From an uncultured Verrucomicrobiota bacterium (GTDB lineage Bacteria; Verrucomicrobiota; Verrucomicrobiia; Limisphaerales; UBA9464), in contig CAIYFP010000503.1 of NCBI GenBank assembly GCA_903925515.1, positions 1 to 28,795 of the forward strand: 28,795 bases of DNA, read 5' to 3'. Shown one piece after another: positions 8,461 through 16,275 of the stretch. The notes beneath the pieces are model-generated. The model ran no database searches. It saw only the letters and a program-made list of their open reading frames with translations, and was not told where the DNA came from. Each line of letters begins with the position of its first letter. Positions within the stretch are counted from its first letter, which is position 1. Made by a program: the position numbers and the translations under genes.

Positions 8461-8570
8461 GAGCGGGGATGCTTCGGGGATGGCGGGAGGAATCAAGTCG
8501 CAAGCAGGGCCCCTGATCCCCGTGCAAGGAGTTTTTGAGTGCCCGGTTCTCGCCCCACGCTGTGCCGACG

Positions 8571-8620
8571 GAGGGTTGAAACCGAAAACGGCCATGGGTG
8601 TGGGGATCAGTCCAACCCTC
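8571..8620. repeat. Small inverted repeat
   Basis: GAGGGTTG at 8571-8578 is perfectly complementary to 8613-8620. It lies in the 640-base gap between the beta-propeller gene and the TPR gene. No T-run follows it. It may be part of the same repeat-rich block as the larger elements to its right. Confidence 0.3.
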
Positions 8621-8650
8621 AGGCGGAGCCAAAAGCTTGGCTCATCCGGC

Positions 8651-8795
8651 AGGCCGGGTGCCCTCACGCGGCGGCGAGGATGCCGAACCTCCGAGCGTCG
8701 GGGGCAGAGTGGCAGCGGCATCTTGCCGCTGGAAGTGATCCATCCCGAGCCGGGACGGCTCTGCCGCGTTTCCGCCGGGTGAGGGCACCCGGCCT
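8651..8795. repeat. MITE-like element with 24-bp terminal inverted repeats
   Basis: Bases 8651-8674 and 8772-8795 are inverted repeats matching at 23 of 24 positions (ends AGGCCGGGTGCCCTCACGC). The interior folds further: CAGCGGCA at 8713-8720 pairs with TGCCGCTG at 8724-8731 around a TCT loop, 8703-8709 pairs with 8759-8765, and 8747-8751 pairs with 8757-8761. There is no coding capacity. The compact palindromic form suggests a non-autonomous repeat moved in trans, or a REP-type structure. No target-site duplication was recognised. Confidence 0.6.
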
Positions 8796-8808
8796 ACAAC
8801 CCGGACCG

Positions 8809-8831
8809 GACCTCACCCGAGGGGTGAGGTC
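8809..8831. repeat. Perfect 10-bp hairpin with 3-base loop
   Basis: GACCTCACCC at 8809-8818 pairs perfectly with GGGTGAGGTC at 8822-8831 around GAG. Neither side has a T-run, so an intrinsic terminator is unlikely. It sits 13 bases right of the MITE-like element and may be a separate repeat unit. Confidence 0.5.
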
Positions 8832-8980
8832 TTGTCGTGTCCCAGGAATGGCTGGTGTTTCGCCGCGATGGATTTTCGTGTCCGACGAGGCGCGAGCGAC
8901 GTGCAGACGGGCCGGGGTCCGTGAGGAGCGAGGGATGACAGGGGACGCGAAACGAGCCGCGGCACCGAGGGTAGCTCCAT

Positions 8981-9104
8981 GAAAGCCCCTGGGCTTCGTG
9001 GTTCATCCTTCACAGACCGCTGCGGCGAGGCTCCGTGGTTGCGCCTCGCCCCGGGGCTTTCGCGGAGCAACGCAACGCCCGCGATTGATGAGACACGACC
9101 CTAG
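8981..9104. repeat. Dispersed repeat, copy 2 (core 9041-9104), with internal inverted repeat
   Basis: The core 9041-9104 aligns without gaps to 5001-5064 (49 of 64 identities). Weaker similarity extends left: GTGGTTC at 8998-9004 matches 4972-4978, with a length difference between copies. GAAAGCCCC at 8981-8989 is the inverse of 9053-9061, so this copy could form a large stem. As in copy 1, the terminal CTAG contains the TAG stop of the leftward-reading gene, here the TPR gene. The rest of the 8461-9100 gap contains only short implausible open frames. Confidence 0.55.
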
Positions 9105-10717
9105 TAGTCCTTGCCGGCGTTCATGGCGCGGGAGTTCCACTCGCCCTTGGCGCCCTGGGTGTTGATCCGCGGTCGTTGGTCCATGGGAATGCCTGCGTTC
9201 ATGGGCATGAATCCTTGCTGGCCGCCGGGCATGGGCATGGGCTGGCCATCCTGGCCCGGTTTCTGGCCCTGCTGGGCGGCGGCTTGTCGAAGGCCGTCGA
9301 GTTGTTGTCCGACCTGCTCGGACTTTTGCTGGGCATCGGGGCTGGGCTGGAGGCCCATGAGCTCGTTGAGGGCTTGGTCAGCCCCTTCGAGCCGGGCGAT
9401 TTGTTGCTCGAGGGATTCCTTGAAGCCGGGCTGCTTCATGAGCTTGTCGGCGAGCTTTTCGAGTGCGTTGACCAGTTGGTCCTGGGTTTTCTGCATCTTG
9501 GGCGGCAACTGGGGCTGGTTGGGCTGGAGCTCGTTGGCCTGCTGGTAGTGGTCGAGGGCTTGGCTCAGGGCCATGGCCTGTTGTTCTTGGTTGAACATGG
9601 GTGCCTGCTGTGCGAGCGCATCGGCCTCCTCCTCATGGACTTGGGCGAGGCGCCGGTTGATTTCATCCCGTGCCTGCTCGGCGGGCTTGTGGCCGGGGAC
9701 TTGGTCGAGCGCCTTCTCGGTGAGCTCGCGTGCCATGCGAAGGATGGCGAGCTTTTCGCGGGTCCATGGGGTGCGTTCCTCGATCTCCATGTAGCGGCGG
9801 GCCTTCTCGACGTCGGCGTTGGCGAGCTTTTGGCGGGCGTCGGCGAGGTCGCGTTGGATGTCGGGGTCCTTGGGCTTGAGGCGGTCGGCGTCCTCGAGCA
9901 TCCCGACGCCCTCCTCGAGGGGCTTGACCTCGTAGTCGGGGAGGGAGGGTTCGCGGGGGTTGAAGCGTGGGCGGAGGGGTTGGTCGGCGAGGCGCTTGCC
10001 CTCCTTGGCGAGCTCGCGCGCGAGCTGGTCGCGGGACTCCTGCTCGCCTTGCTGGGCCTCCTTGCTTTCCGGGTCGATCTGGCGGGCGTCGGCGAACTTG
10101 TCGAAGGCATTGCGAAGGTTCTCGATGCGTTGGCCCGTGGAGTTGGCGAGGTCGGCGGCCTTGTCCTTGTGGCGCTTGGCGTCCTGGAGGAGGAGGGAGA
10201 GGAGGCGTTGGCGAACGAAGCGGTAGTTGTCCTGGGAGCGAGGATCGCCGGGGTTTTCCTTGAGGGCGTCCTTGAAGTTGTCGAGGGATTGCTTCCAGCG
10301 GGAGATGGTCTCGTCGAGGTTGGCGCCGCGCGCGGCCTCGCCGAGGCGGAACTCGGCGTTGCCCTTCTGGAAGCGGGCGAGGGCGGCGATGCGGCGGTTG
10401 CCGGAGGATTCGGCGAGGTCGAAGGAGACGAGGGAATCCTCGAGTCGCCCGGCGGCGTAGGCGGCGACGCCATGGTTGTAGAGGAGGCGTGGGTTGTCGG
10501 GGTCGCGTTGGAGGGCGGCGTCGAGGGCATTGAGGGCCTCGGCGTGCTTGCCGGACTCGACCATGGATTGGAGGGCTGGGATGTCGAGGGCCCCGGATGC
10601 GGTGGTGGACGGGTTCTTGGCGTCGAGGGCATGGGCCTGGGCGGCGAGGGCGAGGGAAGCGAGGGCGAGGCCATGGGCGAACACGGCGCGAGGGGCGAGG
10701 GGGTGGCGGGAGTTCAT
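9101..10717 (-). CDS. TPR protein of the Bat (vWA) cluster
   Basis: A 538-residue exported protein: signal peptide at about residues 1-27 (HGLALASLALAAQAHA), then tetratricopeptide-like repeats. One clear repeat is ALNALDAALQRDPDNPRLLYN followed by HGVAAYAAGRLEDSLVSFDLA. A long charged helical, Gln-rich middle follows, and the last 60 or so residues are low-complexity (Gln, Gly, Met, Pro; PMPMPGGQQGFMPMNAG). It occupies the position of BatC/BatE TPR proteins after the two vWA genes and probably scaffolds a periplasmic complex with them. The ATG at 10717 is 20 bases after the BatB-like stop. The TAG stop lies in a dispersed repeat. No BatD-type gene follows. Function beyond a scaffold role is unknown. 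Confidence 0.82.
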   Translation of the reverse strand: MNSRHPLAPRAVFAHGLALASLALAAQAHALDAKNPSTTASGALDIPALQSMVESGKHAEALNALDAALQRDPDNPRLLYNHGVAAYAAGRLEDSLVSFDLAESSGNRRIAALARFQKGNAEFRLGEAARGANLDETISRWKQSLDNFKDALKENPGDPRSQDNYRFVRQRLLSLLLQDAKRHKDKAADLANSTGQRIENLRNAFDKFADARQIDPESKEAQQGEQESRDQLARELAKEGKRLADQPLRPRFNPREPSLPDYEVKPLEEGVGMLEDADRLKPKDPDIQRDLADARQKLANADVEKARRYMEIEERTPWTREKLAILRMARELTEKALDQVPGHKPAEQARDEINRRLAQVHEEEADALAQQAPMFNQEQQAMALSQALDHYQQANELQPNQPQLPPKMQKTQDQLVNALEKLADKLMKQPGFKESLEQQIARLEGADQALNELMGLQPSPDAQQKSEQVGQQLDGLRQAAAQQGQKPGQDGQPMPMPGGQQGFMPMNAGIPMDQRPRINTQGAKGEWNSRAMNAGKDY

Positions 10718-10737
10718 GGGGGGAGATGACGGGGCGT

Positions 10738-11787
10738 TCAGCCGGGCTGACCTGCGAGGTGAGAGCCGATGGGAGGGAGGGGTTGTGGGCGGCGGAAGCG
10801 GTCGGAGCCGAGGACGATGCGTGCGAGGAGTGCGAGGAGGGCAAGGGCGACGGGGACCTGGAAGATCTCGGTGTAGTTTTTCATGTCCTCGCGTGCGGCG
10901 GCCTCGGCGAGGGGCCTGAGGAACTCGTCTCGGAGGCGCCGGAGGCCCTCGCCATTCTCGCCGAGGCGGAAGTACTTGCCACCGGTGGCGGCGGCGAGGC
11001 GTTGGAGGTTGGACTCGTTGAGGCGGGATACGACTTCCTGGCCGAAGGTATTGCGGGCGGCGCCGGCCTGTGGGGCGTAGCGATGGATGGGGACCTTGGC
11101 GCCGGAGGAGGTGCCGACGCCTACCGTGCAGATCTTGAGGCCCTCGCGGGACCATCGACGTGCCGAGGGGACCAGGTTGCCCTCGAGGTCCTCGCCGTCG
11201 GAGACGAGGATGAGGACGCGCTGGGGGACGTTGTTGGAGGCGAAGTAGCGACCGGCGCGATCGACGGCGGAGGCGAGGGAGCTGCCGGCGTCGTTCATGA
11301 GCTCGGGGTCCAGGTACCGCAGGGTGGTGCGGATGGCGTTCATGTCGAAGCTGAGGGGGGCATTGAGGTAGGCGACTCCGGCGAACGAGATGAGGCCGGC
11401 GCGGTCGTTGCCGGCCGAGGCGAGGAAGCGGTCGATGGCGTTGGTGGCGGCGAACCACCGGTTGGGGCGGACGTCGGCGGCGAGCATGGAACGGGAGGTG
11501 TCGATGGCGACGAGGTAGGGGAGGCCTTGGAGCTCGGATTTCTCGTCGTGCCTGAAGAGGAGGGGGCGGGCGAGGGCCAGCGCGAGCAGGCCCAGCGAGG
11601 CGGAGGCGAGGATGGCATCCCAGCGAAGGCGGGATGGGGAATGGCCGGGGTTGGCCCATGGGCGGTCGTCCCCGGCGAAGAGGCGCAGTCGAGCCTTGGC
11701 ACGTGCCTGGGCGGCGCGGAGGAGGAGCCAGAAGCCGAGCGTGACGAAGGGTGCAGCGACGAGAAGGAAGGGGTGGCCGAACTTCAT
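10738..11787 (-). CDS. vWA-domain membrane protein, BatB type
   Basis: A 349-residue membrane-anchored von Willebrand factor A protein. Two N-terminal hydrophobic segments (about 7-24 and 58-76) precede the vWA domain, which carries the metal-ion-dependent adhesion site D96-T-S98-R-S100 and a later SDGED. A final hydrophobic segment (VPVALALLALLARIVLG) lies near the C terminus. Length and layout match BatB of the aerotolerance (Bat) operon. The ATG at 11787 overlaps the stop of the preceding vWA gene by four bases (ATGA). It probably pairs with that protein and the TPR product at the inner membrane, facing the periplasm. The biochemical activity of Bat complexes is not established, so only family and context are claimed. 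Confidence 0.88.
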   Translation of the reverse strand: MKFGHPFLLVAAPFVTLGFWLLLRAAQARAKARLRLFAGDDRPWANPGHSPSRLRWDAILASASLGLLALALARPLLFRHDEKSELQGLPYLVAIDTSRSMLAADVRPNRWFAATNAIDRFLASAGNDRAGLISFAGVAYLNAPLSFDMNAIRTTLRYLDPELMNDAGSSLASAVDRAGRYFASNNVPQRVLILVSDGEDLEGNLVPSARRWSREGLKICTVGVGTSSGAKVPIHRYAPQAGAARNTFGQEVVSRLNESNLQRLAAATGGKYFRLGENGEGLRRLRDEFLRPLAEAAAREDMKNYTEIFQVPVALALLALLARIVLGSDRFRRPQPLPPIGSHLAGQPG

Positions 11788-12734
11788 GGCAGCCGTTTGC
11801 GGAGGGTTTGGTGGAGAAGCATGGCGGCGAGGAGGGCGGCGGCGGCGGTGCAGGGCCAGGGGTAGAGCTCGCGCCATGCGACATATCGTTTCTGGATGAG
11901 CTCCCGTTTCTCGAGCTGGTCGATGAGATCGTAGATCCCGCGAAGGGCGCGGGAGTCGGTGGCCTGGAAGAACTGCCCGCCGGTGACGCGCGCGGTGCGG
12001 TTGAGGTCATGGCCGGCGGCGGCCGAGGGCGTGACGACCTCGGGGCCGATGAGGACGGCATAGACCTTGATGCCGGCCTGCGTGGCGACCTGGACGACGT
12101 CGGAGGCGCGGGGGCCGGCGGAGTTTTCGCCGTCGGTGACGAGGATGATGACCTTGCTGCGGTCGGAGTCGCGGCGGAGGAAGTTGGCGGAGGCCATGAG
12201 GGCCCAGCCGATGCCGGTGCCGGTGGCGAGGTCGGTTTCGCGCAGGGCGTTGAGGGCCCATGCATGGTCGAGGGTGAGGGGGCTGACGAGGAAGGGGGAG
12301 CGGGCGAAGCAGACGATGCCGATGCGGTCGTTGGGGCGGCCCTCGACGAACTGGGCGGTAACGGTCTCAAGGGCCTTGCGGCGGCTGACGCGTTTGCCTT
12401 GGAGGCGGAAGTCCTCCTCGGCCATGGAGCGGCTGAAGTCGAGGCAGAGCATGATGTCAATGCCCTTGGAGGGGTCCGGGGTGTCGCCGCGAGGGACGCG
12501 TGGGCGTGCGAGGGCCGTGATGAGGAGGGCCACGGCGGCAAGGACGGGCAGGGCACGCCAGCGCCCGGGATGGCGTCGAGGGGAGCGGGCGAGGCCGGCG
12601 ATGGGGGCGAGGGAGGGAACCCGGACGGAGGGTACTGGGCCAGCCTTGCCGAGGAGCCATGCGAGCCATGGGATGGCGAGGAGGCCGAGGAGGAGCCACG
12701 GGTGAAGGAACTCGAGGTGGCCGGGGAGGTTCAT
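11784..12734 (-). CDS. vWA-domain membrane protein, BatA type
   Basis: A 316-residue vWA protein. Hydrophobic segments at about 12-28 and 62-77 flank a basic stretch. The vWA domain follows with MIDAS D99-F-S101-R-S103, conserved TGTGIGWAL (MIDAS Thr region) and VTDGENSAG. A C-terminal membrane segment (TAAAALLAAMLLH) ends it. This is the BatA arrangement. Both ends overlap neighbours by four bases: its ATG (12734) with the stop of the DUF4381-like gene, and its stop with the BatB-like start. Tight coupling suggests stoichiometric production of a complex, probably remodelled by the MoxR ATPase encoded upstream. It is a paralogue of the next gene, with the same fold and topology. Confidence 0.9.
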   Translation of the reverse strand: MNLPGHLEFLHPWLLLGLLAIPWLAWLLGKAGPVPSVRVPSLAPIAGLARSPRRHPGRWRALPVLAAVALLITALARPRVPRGDTPDPSKGIDIMLCLDFSRSMAEEDFRLQGKRVSRRKALETVTAQFVEGRPNDRIGIVCFARSPFLVSPLTLDHAWALNALRETDLATGTGIGWALMASANFLRRDSDRSKVIILVTDGENSAGPRASDVVQVATQAGIKVYAVLIGPEVVTPSAAAGHDLNRTARVTGGQFFQATDSRALRGIYDLIDQLEKRELIQKRYVAWRELYPWPCTAAAALLAAMLLHQTLRKRLP

Positions 12735-13273
12735 GGCAGGGTGGACCCGGGGGAAGACGGGGAGGCGGGCAGGGTCTCGCGAATGACTTGCTCGGCGACG
12801 GCGAGGAGGTGGTCCTGCTGGGCGTCGGAGGCGAGGGCCTGTGCGAACTTGACGTCGTCGCAGGAGGCGAGGAAGACGGCGAGGGCGTCGCGTTGGGGGA
12901 GGGAGAGCTCGGGGCGTTGGGAGGCCTCGGAGAGGAACTCGCGGCTGGTTTGGTAGCGGATGCGGAGCTGGTGGCGCGACTCGAGGTAGGCGCGGAGGAT
13001 GTCGGAGACCTCGATGGCGAGGGGGTAGGCGTGGAGCCGGGGACGTCGTTGGCGGAGCGCATCAAGCTGACGGAGGAAGGCGGCGAGGTCGATGGGAGCC
13101 GGCGTGGGGGCCCGGGTGGGCGAGGGAGCGGGGCGGTGGCGACGCGCGATCCACCAGCCGATGAGCCCGAGGGCGGCGAGGGATGCGACCGCGAGGGCGA
13201 GGATCCATGGGTTGGCCCACCACGGGGGCAGCGGGAGGAGGCTGAGGTCTTCGACGAGGTTGGTGGGGTTCAT
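12731..13273 (-). CDS. Small membrane protein, DUF4381-like
   Basis: A 180-residue protein. A short N terminus with PPWWANPW precedes one membrane segment (about 23-43: ILALAVASLAALGLIGWWIA). A basic Pro-rich linker and a helical cytoplasmic domain follow, with RLHAYPLAIEVSDILRAYLE and YQTSREFL. This layout, between DUF58 and vWA genes, is that of DUF4381 proteins of Bat clusters. Function is unknown; it probably anchors or regulates the vWA pair. The ATG at 13273 overlaps the DUF58 stop (ATGA), which fixes the start. The open frame continues upstream to 13588 but is Arg/Pro shadow of the DUF58 gene. Confidence 0.82.
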   Translation of the reverse strand: MNPTNLVEDLSLLPLPPWWANPWILALAVASLAALGLIGWWIARRHRPAPSPTRAPTPAPIDLAAFLRQLDALRQRRPRLHAYPLAIEVSDILRAYLESRHQLRIRYQTSREFLSEASQRPELSLPQRDALAVFLASCDDVKFAQALASDAQQDHLLAVAEQVIRETLPASPSSPGSTLP

Positions 13274-14190
13274 GCGACGCGCCTCCGTGCCGCGTGGTCG
13301 AGGAAGCGTTGCAGCGAATGGACCCAAGGGGTGTCCGTGCGGACGTCGAGCGCCGGGATGCGTCCTTGCCGGAAGGTGGCGACGAGCTGGAGTGCGCGCC
13401 GGGCCTCGGCGTGGGCCCAGTGTTCCCGGACGGCGGGGTCGGAGGTGTCCACCTCGAGGACCTCGCCGGTTTCGGAGTCCTGGAGGAGTGCCCAGCCGAC
13501 GTCGGGGAGGGACAGCTCGCGCGGGTCCACGAGACGGAGGGCGATGACTTCGTGGCGTTGGTTTGCGGCCTTGAGGGTACGGGTCCATGCGGCCTCGTCC
13601 GGGTCGCGGAAGTCGGACAGGACGAAGACGAGGGCCGGGCGGTGGAGGAGGTTGTTGAGGAAGTGGAGGGCTGGGACGAGGGCCGTGCCCTGTCCCTTGG
13701 GCGTGGTGAACAGGAGCTCGTGGAGGAGGCGGGTGACGTGGGGGCGAGTCTTGCGGGGCGGGACGTAACGTTCGATGCGGTCGGTGAAGAGGAGGAGGCC
13801 GCAGCGGTCGCCGTCACGGACGGCGGAGAAGGCGAGGGCGCCGGCGAGGATGGCGGCGAGCTCGCGCTTGGTTTCGGCGGCGTTGCCGGAGGCGATGGCG
13901 GACTCGGGTGCGGTGCCGAAGTGGCCGGAGGCGGAGGCATCGACGAGGAGCATGACGACGAGCTCGCGTTCCTCGACGTGGCGCTTGATGAAGGGCTTGC
14001 GGAGGCGGGCGGTGACGTTCCAGTCGATGCGGCGGACGTCGTCGCCGGGGACGTACTCTCGGACGTCGGCGAAGTCCATTCCGCGTCCCTTGAAGACGGA
14101 GGCGAGGCGGCCGCCGAGGAGTTGCTCGCTGACGAGCCGTGCGCGGACCTCGACATGCCTGAGACGACGGAGCCAGTCGGCGGGGATCAC
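13270..14190 (-). CDS. DUF58 protein with vWA-like domain
   Basis: A 306-residue cytoplasmic protein of the DUF58 family, usually encoded next to MoxR. The hallmark block spans about residues 34-70: FKGRGMDFADVREYVPGDD, then RRIDWNVTARL. A vWA-like segment follows, with VDASASGHFG and later FVLSDFRDPDE. The start is the GTG at 14190; no ATG gives a better N terminus (IPADWLRRLRHVEVRARL is typical). The gene begins 24 bases after the moxR stop and overlaps the next gene by four bases. Role: probably a partner of MoxR acting on the downstream vWA proteins; this is known from context in the family, not from biochemistry. Confidence 0.9.
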   Translation of the reverse strand: MIPADWLRRLRHVEVRARLVSEQLLGGRLASVFKGRGMDFADVREYVPGDDVRRIDWNVTARLRKPFIKRHVEERELVVMLLVDASASGHFGTAPESAIASGNAAETKRELAAILAGALAFSAVRDGDRCGLLLFTDRIERYVPPRKTRPHVTRLLHELLFTTPKGQGTALVPALHFLNNLLHRPALVFVLSDFRDPDEAAWTRTLKAANQRHEVIALRLVDPRELSLPDVGWALLQDSETGEVLEVDTSDPAVREHWAHAEARRALQLVATFRQGRIPALDVRTDTPWVHSLQRFLDHAARRRVA

Positions 14191-14214
14191 GGGGAGGGCG
14201 CGGGTTCCTTGGCC

Positions 14215-15213
14215 TCAGGGGACGCGTACCTTGGCGAGCAGGGTCTGGACGACGTGCTCGGAGGTGACTTCCTCGGCCTCGGCCTCATAGGTGAGGAGGA
14301 CGCGGTGCCGGAGGACGTCCGGCGCGATGTGCTTGATGTCGTCCGGGGTGACATGGGTGCGGCCGTGGATGAGGGCGACGGCGCGGGAGGCGAGTGCGAG
14401 GTTGATGGTGGCGCGGGGGCTGGCGCCGATGCGGACGAGGCGCTTGAGCTCGGGAGCGGGGCCATGGCCCTTGGCCGCCTCTCGGGAGGCGACGACGAGA
14501 TCGACGATGTAGCGGCGGACGAGGGGATCGACGTGGACTTGGTTGACGAGGGCCTGGTAGGCGACGAGCTCGGCGGGGGACACGACGGCGTCGAGGGAGA
14601 GGTTGGGCTTGGTGTTGGCCATTCGGTCGAGGATGACGAGTTCCTCGTCCCCCGAGGGGTAGCCGACGACGACCTTGAGCATGAAGCGGTCCATCTGGGC
14701 CTCGGGGAGGGGATAGGTTCCCTCCTGCTCGATGGGGTTTTGGGTGGCGAGCACGAGGAAGGGGTCCGGGAGAGGCCATGACGTGTCGCCGATGGTGACC
14801 TGCCGTTCCTGCATGGCCTCAAGGAGGGCGGACTGGACCTTGGACGGGGCGCGGTTGATTTCGTCGGCGAGGACCAGGTTTGCGAAGATGGGTCCGGTAC
14901 GGGTGGCGTAGGTGCCCTTGACGGGGTCGTAGATAAGGGTGCCGGTGATGTCGCCGGGGAGGAGGTCTGGGGTGAACTGGATGCGCGAGAACTGGCAATG
15001 GGTGGCGCGAGCCATGGCGCTGACGGAGGCGGTCTTGGCAAGGCCGGGAAGGCCTTCAAGAAGGATGTGGCCGCGGGCGACGAGGCCGACGAGGAGACGT
15101 TCGACGAGGTTGGCTTGGCCGACGATGACCTTGGCGATTTCGACGCGGACCTTTTGCAGGTGGTCTGCGGCTGCGACGACCTGAGATTTGAGCTCCGGGG
15201 AGGGGTTCGACAT
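14215..15213 (-). CDS. MoxR-family AAA+ ATPase
   Basis: A 332-residue AAA+ ATPase, proposed chaperone for assembly or activation of vWA-protein complexes. Walker A GLPGLAKT lies at about 54-61 and Walker B LVLADEINRAP at about 113-123. A sensor-1 region (LVLATQNPIEQEGTYPLPEA) and a C-terminal lid region with IGASPRATINLALASRA are present, all typical of MoxR. The ATG at 15213 is chosen; a TTG at 15246 would add 11 residues and is possible. It is first of the MoxR-DUF58-DUF4381-vWA-vWA-TPR series but follows the zinc-ribbon gene by 75 bases on the same strand. It could therefore have its own promoter there; none was clear. Confidence 0.94.
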   Translation of the reverse strand: MSNPSPELKSQVVAAADHLQKVRVEIAKVIVGQANLVERLLVGLVARGHILLEGLPGLAKTASVSAMARATHCQFSRIQFTPDLLPGDITGTLIYDPVKGTYATRTGPIFANLVLADEINRAPSKVQSALLEAMQERQVTIGDTSWPLPDPFLVLATQNPIEQEGTYPLPEAQMDRFMLKVVVGYPSGDEELVILDRMANTKPNLSLDAVVSPAELVAYQALVNQVHVDPLVRRYIVDLVVASREAAKGHGPAPELKRLVRIGASPRATINLALASRAVALIHGRTHVTPDDIKHIAPDVLRHRVLLTYEAEAEEVTSEHVVQTLLAKVRVP

Positions 15214-15288
15214 AGATGAATCCGGCGTGCCGGACGTGATATCCAAGCAAGGGGGAGTCGTCCAAGTCCAGCCTGCGCTCCTCGAAGG

Positions 15289-15516
15289 CTAACGGAAGTC
15301 GTAGGGCTCGTTGGTGACGCCGCAGCCCGGGCAGCGGGAACGTTCGACGCCTGGGTCGTCGGTATAAACGAGCGAGCATTGGCGGCAGCGGAAGACGAGG
15401 TCGGGTGCGCGCGGGGGGTTGAAGCTGCGGCGGCGATATTCCTCGAAGAGTGCGAGGGCAGTCATGGAGCCGACGCCGAGGACGACATAGATCCAGATGA
15501 GGTGCTCGGCGCGCAT
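15289..15516 (-). CDS. Small membrane protein with zinc ribbon
   Basis: A 75-residue protein not matched to a named family. An N-terminal membrane segment (about residues 6-24: LIWIYVVLGVGSMTALALF) leads into a basic stretch (EEYRRR). A C-terminal zinc ribbon follows with two CxxC pairs, C44-x2-C47 and C62-x2-C65, spaced 14 residues apart. It is probably an inner-membrane protein with a cytoplasmic metal-binding knuckle. Its ATG is 6 bases after the stop of the tonB-like gene, so it belongs to the same operon. Four ordered cysteines and C-ending codons like its neighbours argue for a real gene. Confidence 0.72.
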   Translation of the reverse strand: MRAEHLIWIYVVLGVGSMTALALFEEYRRRSFNPPRAPDLVFRCRQCSLVYTDDPGVERSRCPGCGVTNEPYDFR

Positions 15517-15522
15517 GGGTTC

Positions 15523-16275
15523 TCAGGGCTGGGAGGGGGGCAAGGCCCACTCGACGGTGAAGGAGCCCCATTGGAGCTCGTTGGCGGCGAAGGTTGGGCG
15601 CCTTGCGGCATTGGGCTCCGGGCTGAGGAGGGCTTCCTTGATGGCGCGGCGAGCGGACTCGTCTGCCTCGCGCGAGCCCGAGGACTCGCTGACGCGGACG
15701 AGGACGATCCAGCCTTGGGGGTTGGCGGCGACGTCCAGGCGTGTGGTGCCCGGGATTTCTGTGCCTTGCCAAGGGCCGAGGACCGGGGGCTTGAGCCAGC
15801 GCCTTTGGGCGAGGGATTGGCCGGGAATGACGAGGGTGGACCCAGGAGAGGCTCCCGGGACGGAGACGGGGGGGTGGGCGGCGATGGGGGAAGAGGGGAG
15901 GGGGGAGGGAGGCACGGGTGGCGCTGCGATGTGCGGGAGGGACGGTGGGTTGGTGAGCCAGCGAGTGGGTTCGCGGAACTCGGCGAGCCTGTAGTCGGCC
16001 TTGGGCGAGGAGCGTTTTGCGACGGACTGGAATGGGTCTGACGGATCGCGCTCGAGCAGGTCGCGGCGATTGGCAGGGACGCCGGCGAAGGCGGATTCGA
16101 TCTGGGCTGGGTGCCAGAGGAGGGTGGTTCTGGGGATGGGGTTGACGGCGTGAAGGGGGATGGCGGGGACATGGGCCAGGCGGAGGACAACGAAGGCCTG
16201 GAGGGAGGCGAGCAGGACGATGGCGACGGCGAGCCTTGAGGCTGGCCAACCGGGGTCGCCGGGCCTCGCTTTCAT
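15523..16275 (-). CDS. TonB-like energy transducer
   Basis: A 250-residue protein with TonB architecture: short cytoplasmic N terminus, one membrane anchor (about 14-34: LAVAIVLLASLQAFVVLRLA) and a periplasmic spacer with a Pro-rich segment at about 110-145 (APPVPPSPLPSSP). The C-terminal domain contains TRLDVAANPQGWIVLVRVSE, then SSGSREADESARRAIKEALL, resembling the TonB C-terminal fold. The S-H-L-S/H anchor residues of classical TonB are not obvious. It overlaps the exbD stop by four bases, placing it third in an exbB-exbD-tonB set. It may carry energy to an outer-membrane partner not in this window. Sequence similarity is modest, so the name rests partly on context. Confidence 0.72.
   Translation of the reverse strand: MKARPGDPGWPASRLAVAIVLLASLQAFVVLRLAHVPAIPLHAVNPIPRTTLLWHPAQIESAFAGVPANRRDLLERDPSDPFQSVAKRSSPKADYRLAEFREPTRWLTNPPSLPHIAAPPVPPSPLPSSPIAAHPPVSVPGASPGSTLVIPGQSLAQRRWLKPPVLGPWQGTEIPGTTRLDVAANPQGWIVLVRVSESSGSREADESARRAIKEALLSPEPNAARRPTFAANELQWGSFTVEWALPPSQP

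Noticed and set aside
7075..8538. 487-residue plus-strand frame opposite the beta-propeller gene
   Set aside because: Antisense shadow. The minus-strand product has a signal peptide and recognisable blades.
8809..8831. Strong hairpin as an intrinsic terminator
   Set aside because: No T-run follows on either strand, and it lies more than 290 bases downstream of neither gene's expected end in the right orientation; listed as a repeat only.
8813..9070. 85-residue minus-strand frame in the repeat-rich gap
   Set aside because: It overlaps a dispersed repeat and hairpin, lacks family features, and is better explained as repeat sequence.
9101..12556. 1151-residue open frame on the minus strand
   Set aside because: Only its last 538 residues (from 10717) are a real protein with a signal peptide. 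The rest is Pro/Ser/Arg-rich shadow of the two vWA genes, produced by high GC content.
13294..14781. 495-residue plus-strand frame opposite DUF58 and moxR
   Set aside because: Acidic, Gly/Val-rich translation typical of antisense to GC-rich genes. Both minus-strand products carry conserved motifs.
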